NCBI RefSeq assembly: GCF_016907335.1
Contig: NZ_JAFBBT010000001.1
Location: forward strand, 434,001 to 498,000
Length of the DNA: 64,000 nt
Source of the DNA: Curtobacterium herbarum
Lineage (GTDB): Bacteria; Actinomycetota; Actinomycetes; Actinomycetales; Microbacteriaceae
Direction of reading: 5' to 3'
Each line of letters opens with the position of its first letter. Position 1 is the first letter of the stretch. A model generated the notes under the pieces. It was given only the letters and a program-made list of their open reading frames with translations, searched no databases and was not told where the DNA came from. Of this stretch, positions 34,885 to 45,577 are shown one piece after another. Both the position numbers and the translations under genes were made by a program.

Positions 34885-36294
34885 GTGACCGTTCGCCTGT
34901 ACGACTCCCGCGCCGCCGACGTCGTCGACCTCGTGCCCCTGGTCGACGGACAGGTCAGCATCTACGTCTGCGGTCCGACGGTGCAGTCGTCGCCGCACAT
35001 CGGGCACCTCCGGTCGGCGCTGGTCTACGACATCTGGCGTCGCTGGCTGCACCACCGCGGGTACCGCGTCACCCTGGTCCGGAACGTCACGGACATCGAC
35101 GACAAGGTCCTCGACCTGGCCGCCGGCACCGACGAGCCCTGGTGGGCACGGGCGTACCGCGTCGAGCTCGAGTTCACGGCCGCGTACACGGCACTCGGCA
35201 TCCTGCCCCCCACGTACGAGCCCCGGGCGACCGCGAGCATCCCGCAGATGCAGGACATCATCGCCCGGCTGATCGAGCGCGGGCACGCCTACCCGGCAGC
35301 GGACGGCAGCGGGGACGTCTACTTCGACACCGCGAGCTGGCCCGAGTACGGCGCCCTCACCCGGCAACGCCGCGACGACATGGTGGACGCCACCGACGCC
35401 GATCCCCGTGGCAAGCGGGACGCCCGCGACTTCGCGCTCTGGAAGGGCAGCAAGCCCGGGGAGCCGACCACCGCCAGCTGGGACTCGCCGTGGGGTGCGG
35501 GACGCCCCGGGTGGCACATCGAGTGCTCCGCGATGTCCCGGCGTTACCTCGGGCCGGCGTTCGACATCCACGGCGGCGGGCTGGACCTGCGCTTCCCGCA
35601 CCACGAGAACGAACTCGCGCAGTCGACCGCTGCCGGGGACGCCTTCGCCTCGTACTGGCTGCACAACGGACTCGTCTCCGTCGGCGGTCAGAAGATGTCG
35701 AAGTCGCTCGGCAACTCGATCTTCGCCGCGGACTTCCTCGCCGCTGCACGACCGGTCGTGGTCCGCTACTTCCTCGGCGCCGCCCACTACCGGTCGACGA
35801 TCGACCACCACGACGGGTCCCTGGCCGAGGCCGAAGCCGCACTCGACCGCATCGAGGGGTTCCTCGCCCGGGCTGCCGAACGCCTCGACGGGGTCCGCCT
35901 GCCCGACGCTCCGGCGGTGCCGCAGGGCTTCGCCGACGCGATGGACGACGACCTCGCGGTGCCCCAGGCGCTGGCGGTGCTGCACGAGACCGTCCGCTCC
36001 GGCAACGCCGCACTCGACGTCGACGATGCGGAAGCGCTCGGTGTCGCGTACCATCAGGTGGCTGCCATGGTCGAGGTGCTCGGCATCGACCCGCGTGCAC
36101 CGCACTGGTCGGGTGGGGCGCACGACACGTCCGCAGCACCGCTCGCCGCCCTCGTCGAACGCCTCGTACAGGAGCGCGCCGACGCCAGGGCCGCTCGGGA
36201 CTTCGCCACGGCCGACCGCGTCCGGGACGATCTCGCAGGCGCGGGCATCACGATCGAGGACACACCGTCCGGAACACGCTGGAGCATCGCCTGA
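34885..36294 (+). CDS. cysS: Cysteinyl-tRNA synthetase
   Basis: A 469-residue class I synthetase: HIGH-type [12 protein letters not shown] after the zinc-site Cys in [30 protein letters not shown] at ~270, and the C-terminal DALR-type helical domain ending with a basic [18 protein letters not shown]. The full C-terminal domain separates it from the mycothiol ligase MshC. -10 TAGGCT ends 7 nt before GTG 34885 (leaderless). It is followed by rlmB, a common actinobacterial order. Confidence 0.96.
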   Translation: MTVRLYDSRAADVVDLVPLVDGQVSIYVCGPTVQSSPHIGHLRSALVYDIWRRWLHHRGYRVTLVRNVTDIDDKVLDLAAGTDEPWWARAYRVELEFTAAYTALGILPPTYEPRATASIPQMQDIIARLIERGHAYPAADGSGDVYFDTASWPEYGALTRQRRDDMVDATDADPRGKRDARDFALWKGSKPGEPTTASWDSPWGAGRPGWHIECSAMSRRYLGPAFDIHGGGLDLRFPHHENELAQSTAAGDAFASYWLHNGLVSVGGQKMSKSLGNSIFAADFLAAARPVVVRYFLGAAHYRSTIDHHDGSLAEAEAALDRIEGFLARAAERLDGVRLPDAPAVPQGFADAMDDDLAVPQALAVLHETVRSGNAALDVDDAEALGVAYHQVAAMVEVLGIDPRAPHWSGGAHDTSAAPLAALVERLVQERADARAARDFATADRVRDDLAGAGITIEDTPSGTRWSIA

Positions 36295-36322
36295 ACACGG
36301 CAGTGCCGAACAGGAGAACTGC

Positions 36323-37342
36323 ATGAAGAACGTCTCGGGGAGCAAGAAGGGTCGTCCGGGCGCTGTCCGTGCCGGCCGCAAGGGCAACAAGCAGGTCGGC
36401 TCCGGCGGCCAGGGTGCCCAGGCGCTCGAGGGTCGCAAGCCGACCCCGAAGGCCGAGGACCGCCCGTACCACCCGGCCGGCAAGCGCAAGGCCGCGAAGG
36501 AACGCTTCGAAGCGGCTCGCACCCGTCGCGGTGGCAGCAGTGCCTCGGCGCCACAGACCCGCACCGGCGGTCGTCCGCCGGCACGCAAGACCGACGACAG
36601 CGAGCTCGTCACCGGGCGCAACTCCGTGCTCGAGGCGCTCCGCACGAAGACGCCGTCGACGACGCTCTACGTCGCCGCCCGCATCGAGGTGGACGACCGC
36701 GTCAAGGAGATCCTGACGCTCGCCAACCACCGCGGCGTGCCGATCATGGAGATCATGCGTCCGGAGCTCGACCGCATCACGGGGCACGACAGCGTGCACC
36801 AGGGCGTCGCGCTCAAGGTCCCGGCGTACGAGTACGCCGTGTCCGAGGACCTGGTCGAGCGGGCGTTCTCCCGCGACCAGGTGCCGCTGCTGGTGGCCCT
36901 CGACGGCATCACGGACCCGCGCAACCTCGGTGCGATCATCCGTTCGACGGCAGCGTTCGGCGGCCACGGCGTCATCGTGCCGCAGCGTCGGTCGGTCGGC
37001 GTGACCGCGTCGGCGTGGAAGACCTCCGCCGGTGCCGCCGCCCGCACGCCCGTCGCGATGGCCCCGAACCTGACGCAGACCCTCAAGTCGCTGAAGTCGA
37101 TGGGCCTGTTCGTGCTCGGACTCGACGGGGACGGCCACGTCGAGCTCGACGCCCTGGCACTCGCCGACCGGCCGATCGTGATCGTCGTCGGGTCCGAGGG
37201 CAAGGGCCTGTCGCGCCTGGTCACCGAGACGTGCGACGCGATCGTGTCGATCCCGATCTCCAGTGCGACGGAGTCCCTCAACGCGGGCATCGCCGCGAGC
37301 GTCACCCTGTGGGAGGTCGCTCGCCGCCGTCGCTCGGCGTAG
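36323..37342 (+). CDS. rlmB: 23S rRNA (guanosine-2'-O)-methyltransferase RlmB, SpoU family
   Basis: A 339-residue protein. The first ~85 residues are a highly basic, low-complexity tail (KKGRPGAVRAGRKGNKQVGS), then the SpoU substrate-binding domain (NSVLEALRTKTPSTTLYVA; HQGVALKVPAYEY) and the trefoil-knot catalytic core with motif 1 DGITDPRNLGAIIRSTAAFG, motif 2 VIVVGSEGKGLSRL and motif 3 ISSATESLNAGIAASV. It methylates G2251-type positions in 23S rRNA. SD CAGGAGAA precedes ATG 36323. Confidence 0.95.
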   Translation: MKNVSGSKKGRPGAVRAGRKGNKQVGSGGQGAQALEGRKPTPKAEDRPYHPAGKRKAAKERFEAARTRRGGSSASAPQTRTGGRPPARKTDDSELVTGRNSVLEALRTKTPSTTLYVAARIEVDDRVKEILTLANHRGVPIMEIMRPELDRITGHDSVHQGVALKVPAYEYAVSEDLVERAFSRDQVPLLVALDGITDPRNLGAIIRSTAAFGGHGVIVPQRRSVGVTASAWKTSAGAAARTPVAMAPNLTQTLKSLKSMGLFVLGLDGDGHVELDALALADRPIVIVVGSEGKGLSRLVTETCDAIVSIPISSATESLNAGIAASVTLWEVARRRRSA

Positions 37343-37362
37343 CGCGCACCAGACGACACCCG

Positions 37363-37403
37363 GGAGGCCCGGTGCCGGTCCACGAGACCGGCACCGGGCC
37401 TCC
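37363..37403. terminator. Terminator after rlmB
   Basis: Perfect 17-bp stem GGAGGCCCGGTGCCGGT / ACCGGCACCGGGCCTCC with a 7-nt loop, 21 bp after the rlmB stop. It includes the recurrent 11-mer CGGGAGGCCCG. Confidence 0.85.
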
Positions 37404-37939
37404 AGTCCGTCTGCCCGACTCCGCGGCTGCGCTGCGCCACGCCCGCTGGCCCCCCGCCGAGCGGTCACCAATCGTCGTTCTGGCGTGTCCAGACCGACGA
37501 TCGGTGACCACTCGGCGGAGGGGGAGCGGGGTGTCGTGGCCGCTCGCGGGGAGCGCACGGCGCGGCCGGGAGGCCCGGGTCGCGCCCGACGCGCTCCGCA
37601 CGCCTCCGGGACTCGCCGTCGGCCTCGTGCTGAGCGGTCACAATTCGTCGTTCTGGCGTGTCCGGACCGACGATTGGTGACCGCTCGGCGGAGAGGGGAG
37701 CGGGGTGTCGTGACCGCTCGGCGGGAGCGCACGGCGCGGCCGGGAGGCCCGGGTCGCGCCCGACGCGCTCCGTACGCCTCCGGGACGTGCCGTCGGCCTC
37801 CCGCCGAGCGGTCACGATTCGTCGTTCTGGTGCGTCTGGACCGACGATCGGTGACCGCTCGGCGGAGGGGGAGCGGGGTGTCGTGACCGCTCGCGGGAGT
37901 GTGGGAGCGCGCGGCGCAGCGCCGCCCGCAGCGCGCGCC
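37404..37939. repeat. Gene-free 0.5 kb: three tandem ~173-bp repeat units
   Basis: There is no gene here. Units begin at the GAGCGGTCAC motif at 37459, 37632 and 37806, that is with a period of 173-174 bp. Each unit holds a palindromic part (GAGCGGTCAC..., CGTCGTTCTGG, GACCGACGAT, GGTGACC..CTCGGCGG) and, in the first two, a G+C-rich hairpin part carrying CGGGAGGCCCG. The palindromic part is related to the inverted repeats flanking the DUF559 gene near 52.6 and 53.8 kb. The units are not a CRISPR: the whole unit is conserved, with no unique spacers. Confidence 0.85.
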
Positions 37940-39220
37940 TCAGACCGAGGCGCGCCAGTCGTCGACGTCCTCGTCGTCGAGGGGCAGCGCGATCGACGAC
38001 GTCGGCGGGTTGATGAGCGTGCGCTCGTCCCGGCGGTGCCGCAGCACGTCGTTGATGTACGCGGTCGTGGCCTCGGGCAGCGAGACCGAGCGTTCCTCTT
38101 GCTGGGACATGAACCAGCGGTGCTCGAGCAGCTCGTGGAACACCTCGGCCGGCTCGAGTCGACCGCGCAGGTCGCGGGGGATCGCGCGGACGACGGGCTC
38201 GAACACCCGCGAGACCCACTCGTGGGCGACCATCTCCTCGTCGAGCTCCTCGCGACCGTTGCGCGCCCGGTACGCGTCCAGGTCGTTGAGCAGTCGTCGG
38301 GCCTGGTTCTCCTCGGCGTCGAGACCGGTCAGGCGCAGCAGTCGGCGCTGGTGGTGGCCGGCGTCGACGACCTTCGGCTGGATCCGGACCTGCGAGCCGG
38401 CGTCGGCCGTGCGGATCGACAGTTCCTCGATGTCGAAGCCGAGGGCGTTGAGCCGCTCCACCCGGTCGTTGATGCGCCACCGCTCGGCTGCGTCGAACTG
38501 CTCCGTGCCGGTCAGTTCCGTCCAGAGGGTCCGGTACTGCGCCACGATCCGGTTCGAGACGTCGACGGGGTCGGCGTTCTCGTCGAGGCGTCCGCCGGCC
38601 TCGAGGTCCAGGAGCTCGCCGGCGATGTTCACCCGGGCGACCTCGAGGTCGTTCTCGCGCTGCCCGTTCGACAGCCCGCCCGGGTAGAGCTTGCCGGTCT
38701 CGGCGTCGACCAGGTAGGCCGCGAACGAGCCCGCGTCACGCCGGAACAGCGTGTTCGACAGCGACACGTCACCCCAGTAGAAACCGATGACGTGCAGTCG
38801 GACGAGCAGGAGCGCGAGGGCGTCCACGAGCCGGGTCGCGGTGTCCGGGCGCAGCGTCTGCGAGTACAGCGCGCGGTAGGGGAGTGAGAAGCGCAGGTGG
38901 CGGGTGACCAGCACGGGCTGGAGTTCCTCGCCCTCGCGGCCGACGCGGTTGGTGATCACCGCGACCGGGTCGACGCACGGCACGTCCATCCGCTGCAGGG
39001 TCCGCAGCATGTCGTACTCCGACCGGGCCAGCTCGGCGCTGGTCTCCTTCACCGCGACGACGTACCCGCTGAGGTGCACGAAGCGAACCAGGTGGCGGGA
39101 GATGCCCTTCGGCAGCGCGACGATCGTCTCCTCGGGCCAGGCGTCGAGCGGCAGGTCCCACGGCAGGTCGAGCAGGCCGGGATCGACGGTGGCTGCGGTG
39201 ATGGTCATGGAGTCGGGCAC
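37940..39220 (-). CDS. DUF4032 protein with kinase-like N-terminus
   Basis: A 426-residue conserved actinobacterial protein. The N-terminal ~190 residues resemble the lipopolysaccharide/InaA kinase-like fold: ALPKGISRHLVRFVHL, VAVKETSAE with a candidate ATP-binding Lys, HVIGFYWGDVSLSNTLFRRD in place of the catalytic loop, and YLVDAETGKLY in place of DFG. The C-terminal half is the DUF4032 part (VFEPVVRAIPRDLRGRLEPA, HRWFMSQQEERSVSLPEA). It is downstream of the MsiK-type ATPase gene on the same strand, separated by a terminator hairpin. The activity is unknown. Confidence 0.9.
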   Translation of the reverse strand: MPDSMTITAATVDPGLLDLPWDLPLDAWPEETIVALPKGISRHLVRFVHLSGYVVAVKETSAELARSEYDMLRTLQRMDVPCVDPVAVITNRVGREGEELQPVLVTRHLRFSLPYRALYSQTLRPDTATRLVDALALLLVRLHVIGFYWGDVSLSNTLFRRDAGSFAAYLVDAETGKLYPGGLSNGQRENDLEVARVNIAGELLDLEAGGRLDENADPVDVSNRIVAQYRTLWTELTGTEQFDAAERWRINDRVERLNALGFDIEELSIRTADAGSQVRIQPKVVDAGHHQRRLLRLTGLDAEENQARRLLNDLDAYRARNGREELDEEMVAHEWVSRVFEPVVRAIPRDLRGRLEPAEVFHELLEHRWFMSQQEERSVSLPEATTAYINDVLRHRRDERTLINPPTSSIALPLDDEDVDDWRASV

Positions 39221-39255
39221 GGCGGGTTCCTCTGGGTACTGGGACGAGAACGGAC

Positions 39256-39289
39256 GGGAGGCGCGGTGCCAGCTGGCACCGCGCCTCCT
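39256..39289. terminator. Hairpin between the ABC ATPase and DUF4032 genes
   Basis: A perfect 14-bp stem GGAGGCGCGGTGCC / GGCACCGCGCCTCC with an AGCT loop, 18 bp after the ATPase stop. It carries the 11-mer CGGGAGGCGCG and probably limits read-through into the DUF4032 gene. Confidence 0.8.
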
Positions 39290-39306
39290 GTGAGTGACTT
39301 CCAGCG

Positions 39307-40407
<1,101 letters not shown>

Positions 40408-40600
40408 GAGCGTTCGGTCCTCTCCACCGGCAGGTACGTGCCGGACGATCCGTAGTGAAGCGACGACCCGCGAGGGCCGGCGGACGGTCGCCATCGACCG
40501 TCGCTGCTCATACAACACGAGTTCTCCGACCGGCGCCAGTGCACAGCTGCCGGTACCCGGGACGTTCCCTGCTGGTTGGCTGGTTCCCATCGGCCGCCAC

Positions 40601-40606
40601 TACAAT
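40601..40606 (+). promoter_or_regulatory. -10 box of the DsbA-like gene
   Basis: TACAAT, close to the consensus TATAAT, sits 65 nt upstream of ATG 40671, in the divergent space with the ABC ATPase gene. A loose TTGGCT lies 20 bp upstream. The leader is G-rich (GGGGGGAGG) with a clear SD AGGAGGA. Confidence 0.5.
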
Positions 40607-40670
40607 CGGCGGGTCCGTCCGCCGACCGGGGGGAGGCCGAGCGGACACCGACCAGGAGGACAGCCGCACG

Positions 40671-41618
40671 ATGACCAACCGCCCTGAAGGTGACGCCCGC
40701 GCCCAGCGCAACGCGCGTCGCGCCGCCGCCCGCGAGCGAGCCCAGCGCACCCGTGCCCAGCAGAAGCGTCGCCAGCGTGGTGCCCGGCTCGGACTGCAGA
40801 TCGGCCTCGGCGTGGTTCTCGTCGCCGCCGCCACGATCGTGACGCTCGTGCTCGTGAACTCCTCGCGTCCGGCCGGACCCGGCCCCGACACGATGGCGCA
40901 GGGCGGCATCACGATCAGCACCGGACTGAAGGCCGTCGACCCGGCCGCTGCGTCGACCGCGCCGTCCCCGAGCGCGACCGACTCGGCCGACCCCGTGCGG
41001 ATCACCCTGTACGTCGACTACCTCTGCCCGATCTGCGGCGCGTTCGAGTCGACCAACAGCGAGTACATCGAGGGCCTGGTCGACTCCGGTGCCGCCACGC
41101 TCGACATCCACCCCATCGCGATCCTGTCGAACCGCTCGCAGGGCACGAAGTACTCGCTCCGTGCGGCGAACGCGGCAGCCTGCGTCGCCCAGGAGTCGCC
41201 GGACTCGTTCTTCGCCGTGAACAAGGCCCTGTTCGCGAAGCAGCCGGAAGAGGGCACGCCCGGCCTGACCGACGAGCAGCTCGCCTCGCTCATCACGAGC
41301 GTCCCGGGAGTCCGGCACGGTTCCACGATCGAGTCCTGCATCGACGACCAGCGCTACGGCAAGTGGGTCGACGAGCGCACCACCGCGGTGACCGGCGGGG
41401 ACATCCCCGGCTCGGACCTGACGACGTTCCCGGGCACCCCGCTGGTGCTCGTCAACGGCCAGCAGTACCAGTACACGACCGCGTCGACGAACGACGAGTT
41501 CCGCACGTTCGTGGTCTCGTCGGCGGACGACACCGACGCCACGCCGACACCCACCCCGACCCCGACCCCGAGCAGGTCGTCGTCCGGGACCCCGACGCCG
41601 TCGGCCACCGCGAACTGA
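40671..41618 (+). CDS. Membrane-anchored DsbA-like thioredoxin-fold protein
   Basis: A 315-residue protein. The strongly basic, Ala/Arg-rich N-terminus (~1-38) is cytosolic, with one TM helix (~40-62) and an exported thioredoxin-fold domain (~110-290) containing the redox motif CPIC in VDYLCPICGAFE. Further cysteines (AACVAQ, ESCIDDQ) and the cis-Pro region (GTPLVLVNG) fit the DsbA-like family that oxidises or handles exported protein thiols. It ends in a Thr/Pro/Ser tail. SD CAGGAGGA precedes ATG 40671. Confidence 0.9.
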   Translation: MTNRPEGDARAQRNARRAAARERAQRTRAQQKRRQRGARLGLQIGLGVVLVAAATIVTLVLVNSSRPAGPGPDTMAQGGITISTGLKAVDPAAASTAPSPSATDSADPVRITLYVDYLCPICGAFESTNSEYIEGLVDSGAATLDIHPIAILSNRSQGTKYSLRAANAAACVAQESPDSFFAVNKALFAKQPEEGTPGLTDEQLASLITSVPGVRHGSTIESCIDDQRYGKWVDERTTAVTGGDIPGSDLTTFPGTPLVLVNGQQYQYTTASTNDEFRTFVVSSADDTDATPTPTPTPTPSRSSSGTPTPSATAN

Positions 41619-41667
41619 CCGGCGGACTCGGGCTGGCCGGCGGACTCGGGCCGACCGGCCGTCTGCC

Positions 41668-42561
41668 CTAGAGCGACGAGGCGGGGACGCTCAGCGTGTC
41701 GCAGCTCGTCGCCCCACGCTCGTACCCGCGCTCGAACCACCGCTGCCGCTGGGCGCTGGACCCGTGCGTGAAGGAGTCCGGGTCGACCTGGCCGGTCGCC
41801 TTCTCCTGGATGCTGTCGTCACCGACGGCGCTCGCCGCGGACAGGGCGTCGGCGACCTGGGCACGCGTCACCGGCTCGAAGAACGTGGAGCCGTCCGCCG
41901 CCTTCGTCGTGGCCGCATCGCCGACCCACGCGCCCGCGTAGCAGTCCGCCTGCAGCTCGACGCGGACGCTGCCGGACGCGGCGCCGGTGCCGCTCCGGTC
42001 GGTGGCCGCGAAGGTGCCCTGCAGCTGCTGCACGTGGTGGCCCCACTCGTGCGCGACGACGTACATCTGCGCGAGCGGCCCGCCCGAGGACCCGTAGGTC
42101 GATTGCAGGTCGTCGTAGAACGCGGTGTCCAGGAAGACCGCGCGGTCCGGCGGGCAGTAGAACGGCCCGGTCGCCGCCGACGCGGTGCCGCACCCGGTGT
42201 CGGTGGACCCGTCGAACAGGAAGAAGTCGGGCGTCGAGTAGGCCGTCCCGAGCTCCCGCGACTCGGCGCTCCAGTAGGCGTCGAGTGACTCGGCTGCGCC
42301 CTCCATCCGGCACTCGACGTCGGCGTTGGCGTCGCGACCGGTCCGGCACTCGGCGATCGGGGTCGCCTCGGCGCCGCCCTGCTGGATCGGGGTGAGGCCT
42401 CCGCCGCCACCGACGAGTCCGCCCAGGTCGACGCCGGTGAACTGCGCGATGAGGAACACCACGATCGCGGTGACGCCGACCGCGCCGCCGCCGATGGCCG
42501 TGGTGCGCCCGCGGCGCTTGACCTTGCCGCCCTGCAGCCGGGTGTCGTCGTTGAACGTCAT
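41668..42561 (-). CDS. Neutral zinc metallopeptidase (YpfJ/KPN_02809 family)
   Basis: A 297-residue protein with a short basic start, a TM helix (~25-45), a glycine-rich linker (GGLVGGGGG) and the exported peptidase-like domain with the zinc motif HEWGHH (~175) and downstream ELQADCYAGAW. Cysteines (CRTG, CRME, GCGTA, YCPPD) may pair outside. The activity is predicted, not known. AACCTA on the plus strand gives TAGGTT on the coding strand, ending 8 nt before ATG 42561 (leaderless). Confidence 0.9.
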   Translation of the reverse strand: MTFNDDTRLQGGKVKRRGRTTAIGGGAVGVTAIVVFLIAQFTGVDLGGLVGGGGGLTPIQQGGAEATPIAECRTGRDANADVECRMEGAAESLDAYWSAESRELGTAYSTPDFFLFDGSTDTGCGTASAATGPFYCPPDRAVFLDTAFYDDLQSTYGSSGGPLAQMYVVAHEWGHHVQQLQGTFAATDRSGTGAASGSVRVELQADCYAGAWVGDAATTKAADGSTFFEPVTRAQVADALSAASAVGDDSIQEKATGQVDPDSFTHGSSAQRQRWFERGYERGATSCDTLSVPASSL

Positions 42562-42624
42562 GCCCCGAACCTACGGACCGGCGGCCGACCACGCCCGGAA
42601 CCGGCCCGTGGCGACGCCGGCGGG

Positions 42625-43389
42625 TCAGGTGCGGACCAGCGGCTCCACCGCCGCCAGGTCCGCACCGATCCCGACGTCGACGAGTTCGATCCGTCCTGCG
42701 AGCGTCGCCGCGGGCCCGCGGAGCAGCCCGGCCTTCACCCCGCCGAACGTCACGGTGACGTCGGCGTGCAGCACGTGGTCGTCGGCGATACCGCCGGTGT
42801 CGACGTCGATGCCGCTCGGCACGTCGACGGCCACCACGAACGGTGCACGCTGCTCCCGCGCCAGCTCGCGGAGACCGGCCACGACCGCCCGCGCCGGCGA
42901 CCGCAGCGGTCCGCCACCACCGATCCCGAGGATCCCGTCGAGCACCAGGTCCGCCTCGAGGGCGGCCTCCCGGCCGATCCGCGCCAGTCGCTCACCGACC
43001 GGCGGCGTCGCCACGTGCAGGATGTCCGCCGCACCCGCCGCCGGACCGGCCGAGCCGTCGACCACCGGGTCGTCCAGGAGGCGCGCCCCGGCCCCGCGGG
43101 CCGCTGCCAGGCCCGCCTCGTGGACACGTGAGCCGACGCGCAGGACCGTGACGTGCCTCCCGGCCGACGCCAACCGCGCACCCGCGAACAGGGCGTCCCC
43201 GCCGTTGTCGCCGCTGCCGGCGAGGACCAGCACCGACCCCGGGCCGTCGCCGGGACGGACCGCCGGGTCGTCGAGCAGCTCCCCGACGACCGTCGCCAAC
43301 CCGTCCGCGGCCCGCTGCATCAGCGGCTCGCCCGCGTCCAGGTGCCCGCGTTCCGCCGCTCGGATCTGATCGCCGCTGTAACCGTCCAT
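42625..43389 (-). CDS. nnrE: NAD(P)H-hydrate epimerase (YjeF N-terminal domain)
   Basis: A 254-residue protein that repairs damaged NAD(P)H hydrates by epimerising them. Features: opening QIRAAERGHLDAGEPLMQRA, phosphate loop VLAGSGDNGGDALFAG at ~70, DGILGIGGGGPLR and VDVPSGIDVDTG. Only the epimerase domain is present; the dehydratase (NnrD) often fused to it is absent. The ATG at 43389 starts directly before the conserved helix. Confidence 0.9.
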   Translation of the reverse strand: MDGYSGDQIRAAERGHLDAGEPLMQRAADGLATVVGELLDDPAVRPGDGPGSVLVLAGSGDNGGDALFAGARLASAGRHVTVLRVGSRVHEAGLAAARGAGARLLDDPVVDGSAGPAAGAADILHVATPPVGERLARIGREAALEADLVLDGILGIGGGGPLRSPARAVVAGLRELAREQRAPFVVAVDVPSGIDVDTGGIADDHVLHADVTVTFGGVKAGLLRGPAATLAGRIELVDVGIGADLAAVEPLVRT

Positions 43390-43424
43390 GCGAGCCACTG
43401 TGCCCCCGGTACCCTGGGCAGGCC

Positions 43425-44222
43425 ATGTCTCTCGTCCCCGAAGCACCCCGCCCCCGGGTGGTCATGTCCCCGGACGGCCTGCCGCTCGCCACCTACGACT
43501 TCGGCGACCCGGACGCACCCGCGGTCCTCGCCGTGCACGGGTTCGCCTCCGGAGCGCTGCTCAACTGGCACGCCTCCGGCTGGACCCGCGACCTGGTCCG
43601 CGCCGGACGCCGGGTCATCGCGTTCGACCAGCGCGGCCACGGTGCCAGCGGGAAGCCGCACGCACCGCACAGCTACTCGATGGACCTGCTCGTCGACGAC
43701 GTCACCGCCGTCATCGACACGTACCTGCTCGACGACGTCGCGTTCGTCGGGTACTCGCTCGGCGCTCGCGTCGGGTGGCACACCGCCGAGCGGATGACCG
43801 ACCGGATCTCGCGGGCCGTCCTGGGCGGCATCCCGGACGCCGACCCGATGCGGCGCGTCCGCGTCGACCAGGCGCGGGCGTACATCACCGACGGCACGCC
43901 CGTCGAGGACCGCGTCACCAACGGCTACCTGACGATGGCGGCCGGCGTCGAGGGCAACGACCTCGGCGCGCTCGTCGCCATGGTCGAGGGGATGCGGGAC
44001 AGCATCGAACCGACGCCGGAGAACGCGCCCACGCAGCCGCTGCTGCTCGCCGCGGGCAGCGAGGACGGCATCAAGGACAGCGCACTGCGGCTCGCCGAGA
44101 CGGCGTCGCACGCCACGTTCGTCGAGATCCCGGGGCGGAACCACTTCAATGCGCCGACGTCGCGGCACTTCCGGGAGGCGGCGATCGCGTTCCTGGGGGA
44201 CGGCCTGTCCGGCGACCGCTGA
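43425..44222 (+). CDS. Alpha/beta hydrolase
   Basis: A 265-residue alpha/beta-hydrolase-fold protein. Oxyanion-type VHGFASGAL (~42), GHG in FDQRGHGASGK, nucleophile elbow GYSLGA (Ser ~112), and a late catalytic His in GRNHFNAP. The substrate is unknown; the size and motifs fit an esterase or epoxide-hydrolase-like enzyme. It is divergent from nnrE; TACCCT ends 10 nt before ATG 43425. Confidence 0.9.
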   Translation: MSLVPEAPRPRVVMSPDGLPLATYDFGDPDAPAVLAVHGFASGALLNWHASGWTRDLVRAGRRVIAFDQRGHGASGKPHAPHSYSMDLLVDDVTAVIDTYLLDDVAFVGYSLGARVGWHTAERMTDRISRAVLGGIPDADPMRRVRVDQARAYITDGTPVEDRVTNGYLTMAAGVEGNDLGALVAMVEGMRDSIEPTPENAPTQPLLLAAGSEDGIKDSALRLAETASHATFVEIPGRNHFNAPTSRHFREAAIAFLGDGLSGDR

Positions 44223-44276
44223 CGGGTACTCGTGGGCCCTCCCGCCGCGGAGGACGCGCGGCGTAGCCTCCGCGCC

Positions 44277-45308
44277 ATGGACTACAGACTCCTCGGCAAC
44301 AGCGGGACAGTGGTGTCTTCGCTGACCCTCGGCACCATGACGTTCGGCAGCGAAGCCGACGAACCCACCTCCCACGCCATCATCGAAGCCTTCGTGGCCG
44401 GCGGCGGCACCTTCATCGACACCGCCGACGTGTACTCGGCGAACGAGTCCGAGCGGATCATCGGCCGCTGGCTCCAGGCCCACCCGACCGAGGCCCAGCA
44501 GGTCGTCCTCGCCACCAAGGGCCGCTTCCCGCAGGGCGACGGACCGAACGACCTCGGGCTGTCGCGCCGGCACCTCCGCGTCGCGCTCGACGCCTCGCTC
44601 GAGCGGCTCGGCGTCGACCACATCGACCTCTACCAGATGCACGCGTGGGACGCCCTGACCCCGATCGAGGAGACCCTGCGCTTCCTCGACGACGCCGTCT
44701 CGGCCGGCAAGATCGGCTCGTACGGGTTCTCGAACTACCTCGGCTACCAGGTGACCAAGGCCGTGTACGAGGCGAAGGCGCACGGCTGGGCACCGCCCGT
44801 CACCCTGCAGCCGCAGTACAACCTGCTCGTCCGTGACATCGAGCACGAGGTCGTGCCCGCCTGCCTCGACGCCGGCATCGGCCTGCTGCCGTGGTCGCCG
44901 CTCGCCGGAGGCTGGCTGTCCGGCAAGTACCAGCGCGACGAGGCCCCGACCGGCTCGACCCGTCTCGGCGAGGACCCGACGCGCGGCATGGAGGCGTGGG
45001 AGGCCCGCAACGCGGACGAGCGCACCTGGCAGGTGCTCGACGCGGTGTCGAGCGTCGCCGAGGAACACGGGGCCTCGCGCTCCCAGGTGTCCCTCGCCTG
45101 GTTGCTCGCCCGCCCGGCCGTGACGAGCGTCATCCTCGGTGCCCGGACCGTCGAGCAGCTGCAGGACAACCTCGGCGCCGCGGACCTGATGCTCGCGGAC
45201 GCCGAACTCACCGCGCTCACCGACGCCAGCGCACCGCGGGTCGACGACTACCCGTACGGCACCGCCGGGGTGGCACAGCGCGAGCGGAAGACCACCGGCG
45301 GTCGCTGA
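44277..45308 (+). CDS. Aldo/keto reductase
   Basis: A 343-residue NADPH-dependent aldo/keto reductase-type protein, with MDYRLLGNSGTVVSSLTLGT, catalytic Asp and Tyr in DTADVYSANESE, Lys in LATKGRF, His in DLYQMHAWD, and GSYGFSNYLGYQV. Near the end PAVTSVILGARTVEQLQDNL completes the NADP-binding site. The natural substrate is unknown. TAGCCT ends 8 nt before ATG 44277 (leaderless). Confidence 0.93.
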   Translation: MDYRLLGNSGTVVSSLTLGTMTFGSEADEPTSHAIIEAFVAGGGTFIDTADVYSANESERIIGRWLQAHPTEAQQVVLATKGRFPQGDGPNDLGLSRRHLRVALDASLERLGVDHIDLYQMHAWDALTPIEETLRFLDDAVSAGKIGSYGFSNYLGYQVTKAVYEAKAHGWAPPVTLQPQYNLLVRDIEHEVVPACLDAGIGLLPWSPLAGGWLSGKYQRDEAPTGSTRLGEDPTRGMEAWEARNADERTWQVLDAVSSVAEEHGASRSQVSLAWLLARPAVTSVILGARTVEQLQDNLGAADLMLADAELTALTDASAPRVDDYPYGTAGVAQRERKTTGGR

Positions 45309-45466
45309 ACCACCGCGACGCACCGGTGGCGCCGGATGATGCGGGAAACCGCTGATGTTGTCCGGGGGCGTGGACCCGGCAGTCGTGCCGGTGTCAGGAT
45401 CGGTGCACGGCCGGCTGGTTACCGAGCCGAGCGCCCCGGAGCACCCCTGATCCGTGTTCCTGCGCC

Positions 45467-45496
45467 GGAGCCCCGAGCCCCCCCGCTCGGGGCTCC
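45467..45496. terminator. Hairpin after the aldo/keto reductase gene
   Basis: An 11-bp perfect stem GGAGCCCCGAG / CTCGGGGCTCC with a C-rich loop, ~160 bp after the reductase stop and ~80 bp before the next gene. No U tract. Confidence 0.6.
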
Positions 45497-45577
45497 GCCC
45501 TCTCCGGGCAGCGCGGTGTCGCGCCGAGCCCGGCCGCGTGGCTCCGTCCTGTTCAGCCGTTGCGTAGGATCTCGCAG

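Noticed and set aside
34885..36294. Mycothiol ligase MshC instead of CysS
   Set aside because: The full C-terminal DALR-type domain and 469-residue length fit CysS; mshC usually lacks this domain.
37404..37939. CRISPR array
   Set aside because: The whole 173-bp unit is repeated with no unique spacers and no cas genes are near.
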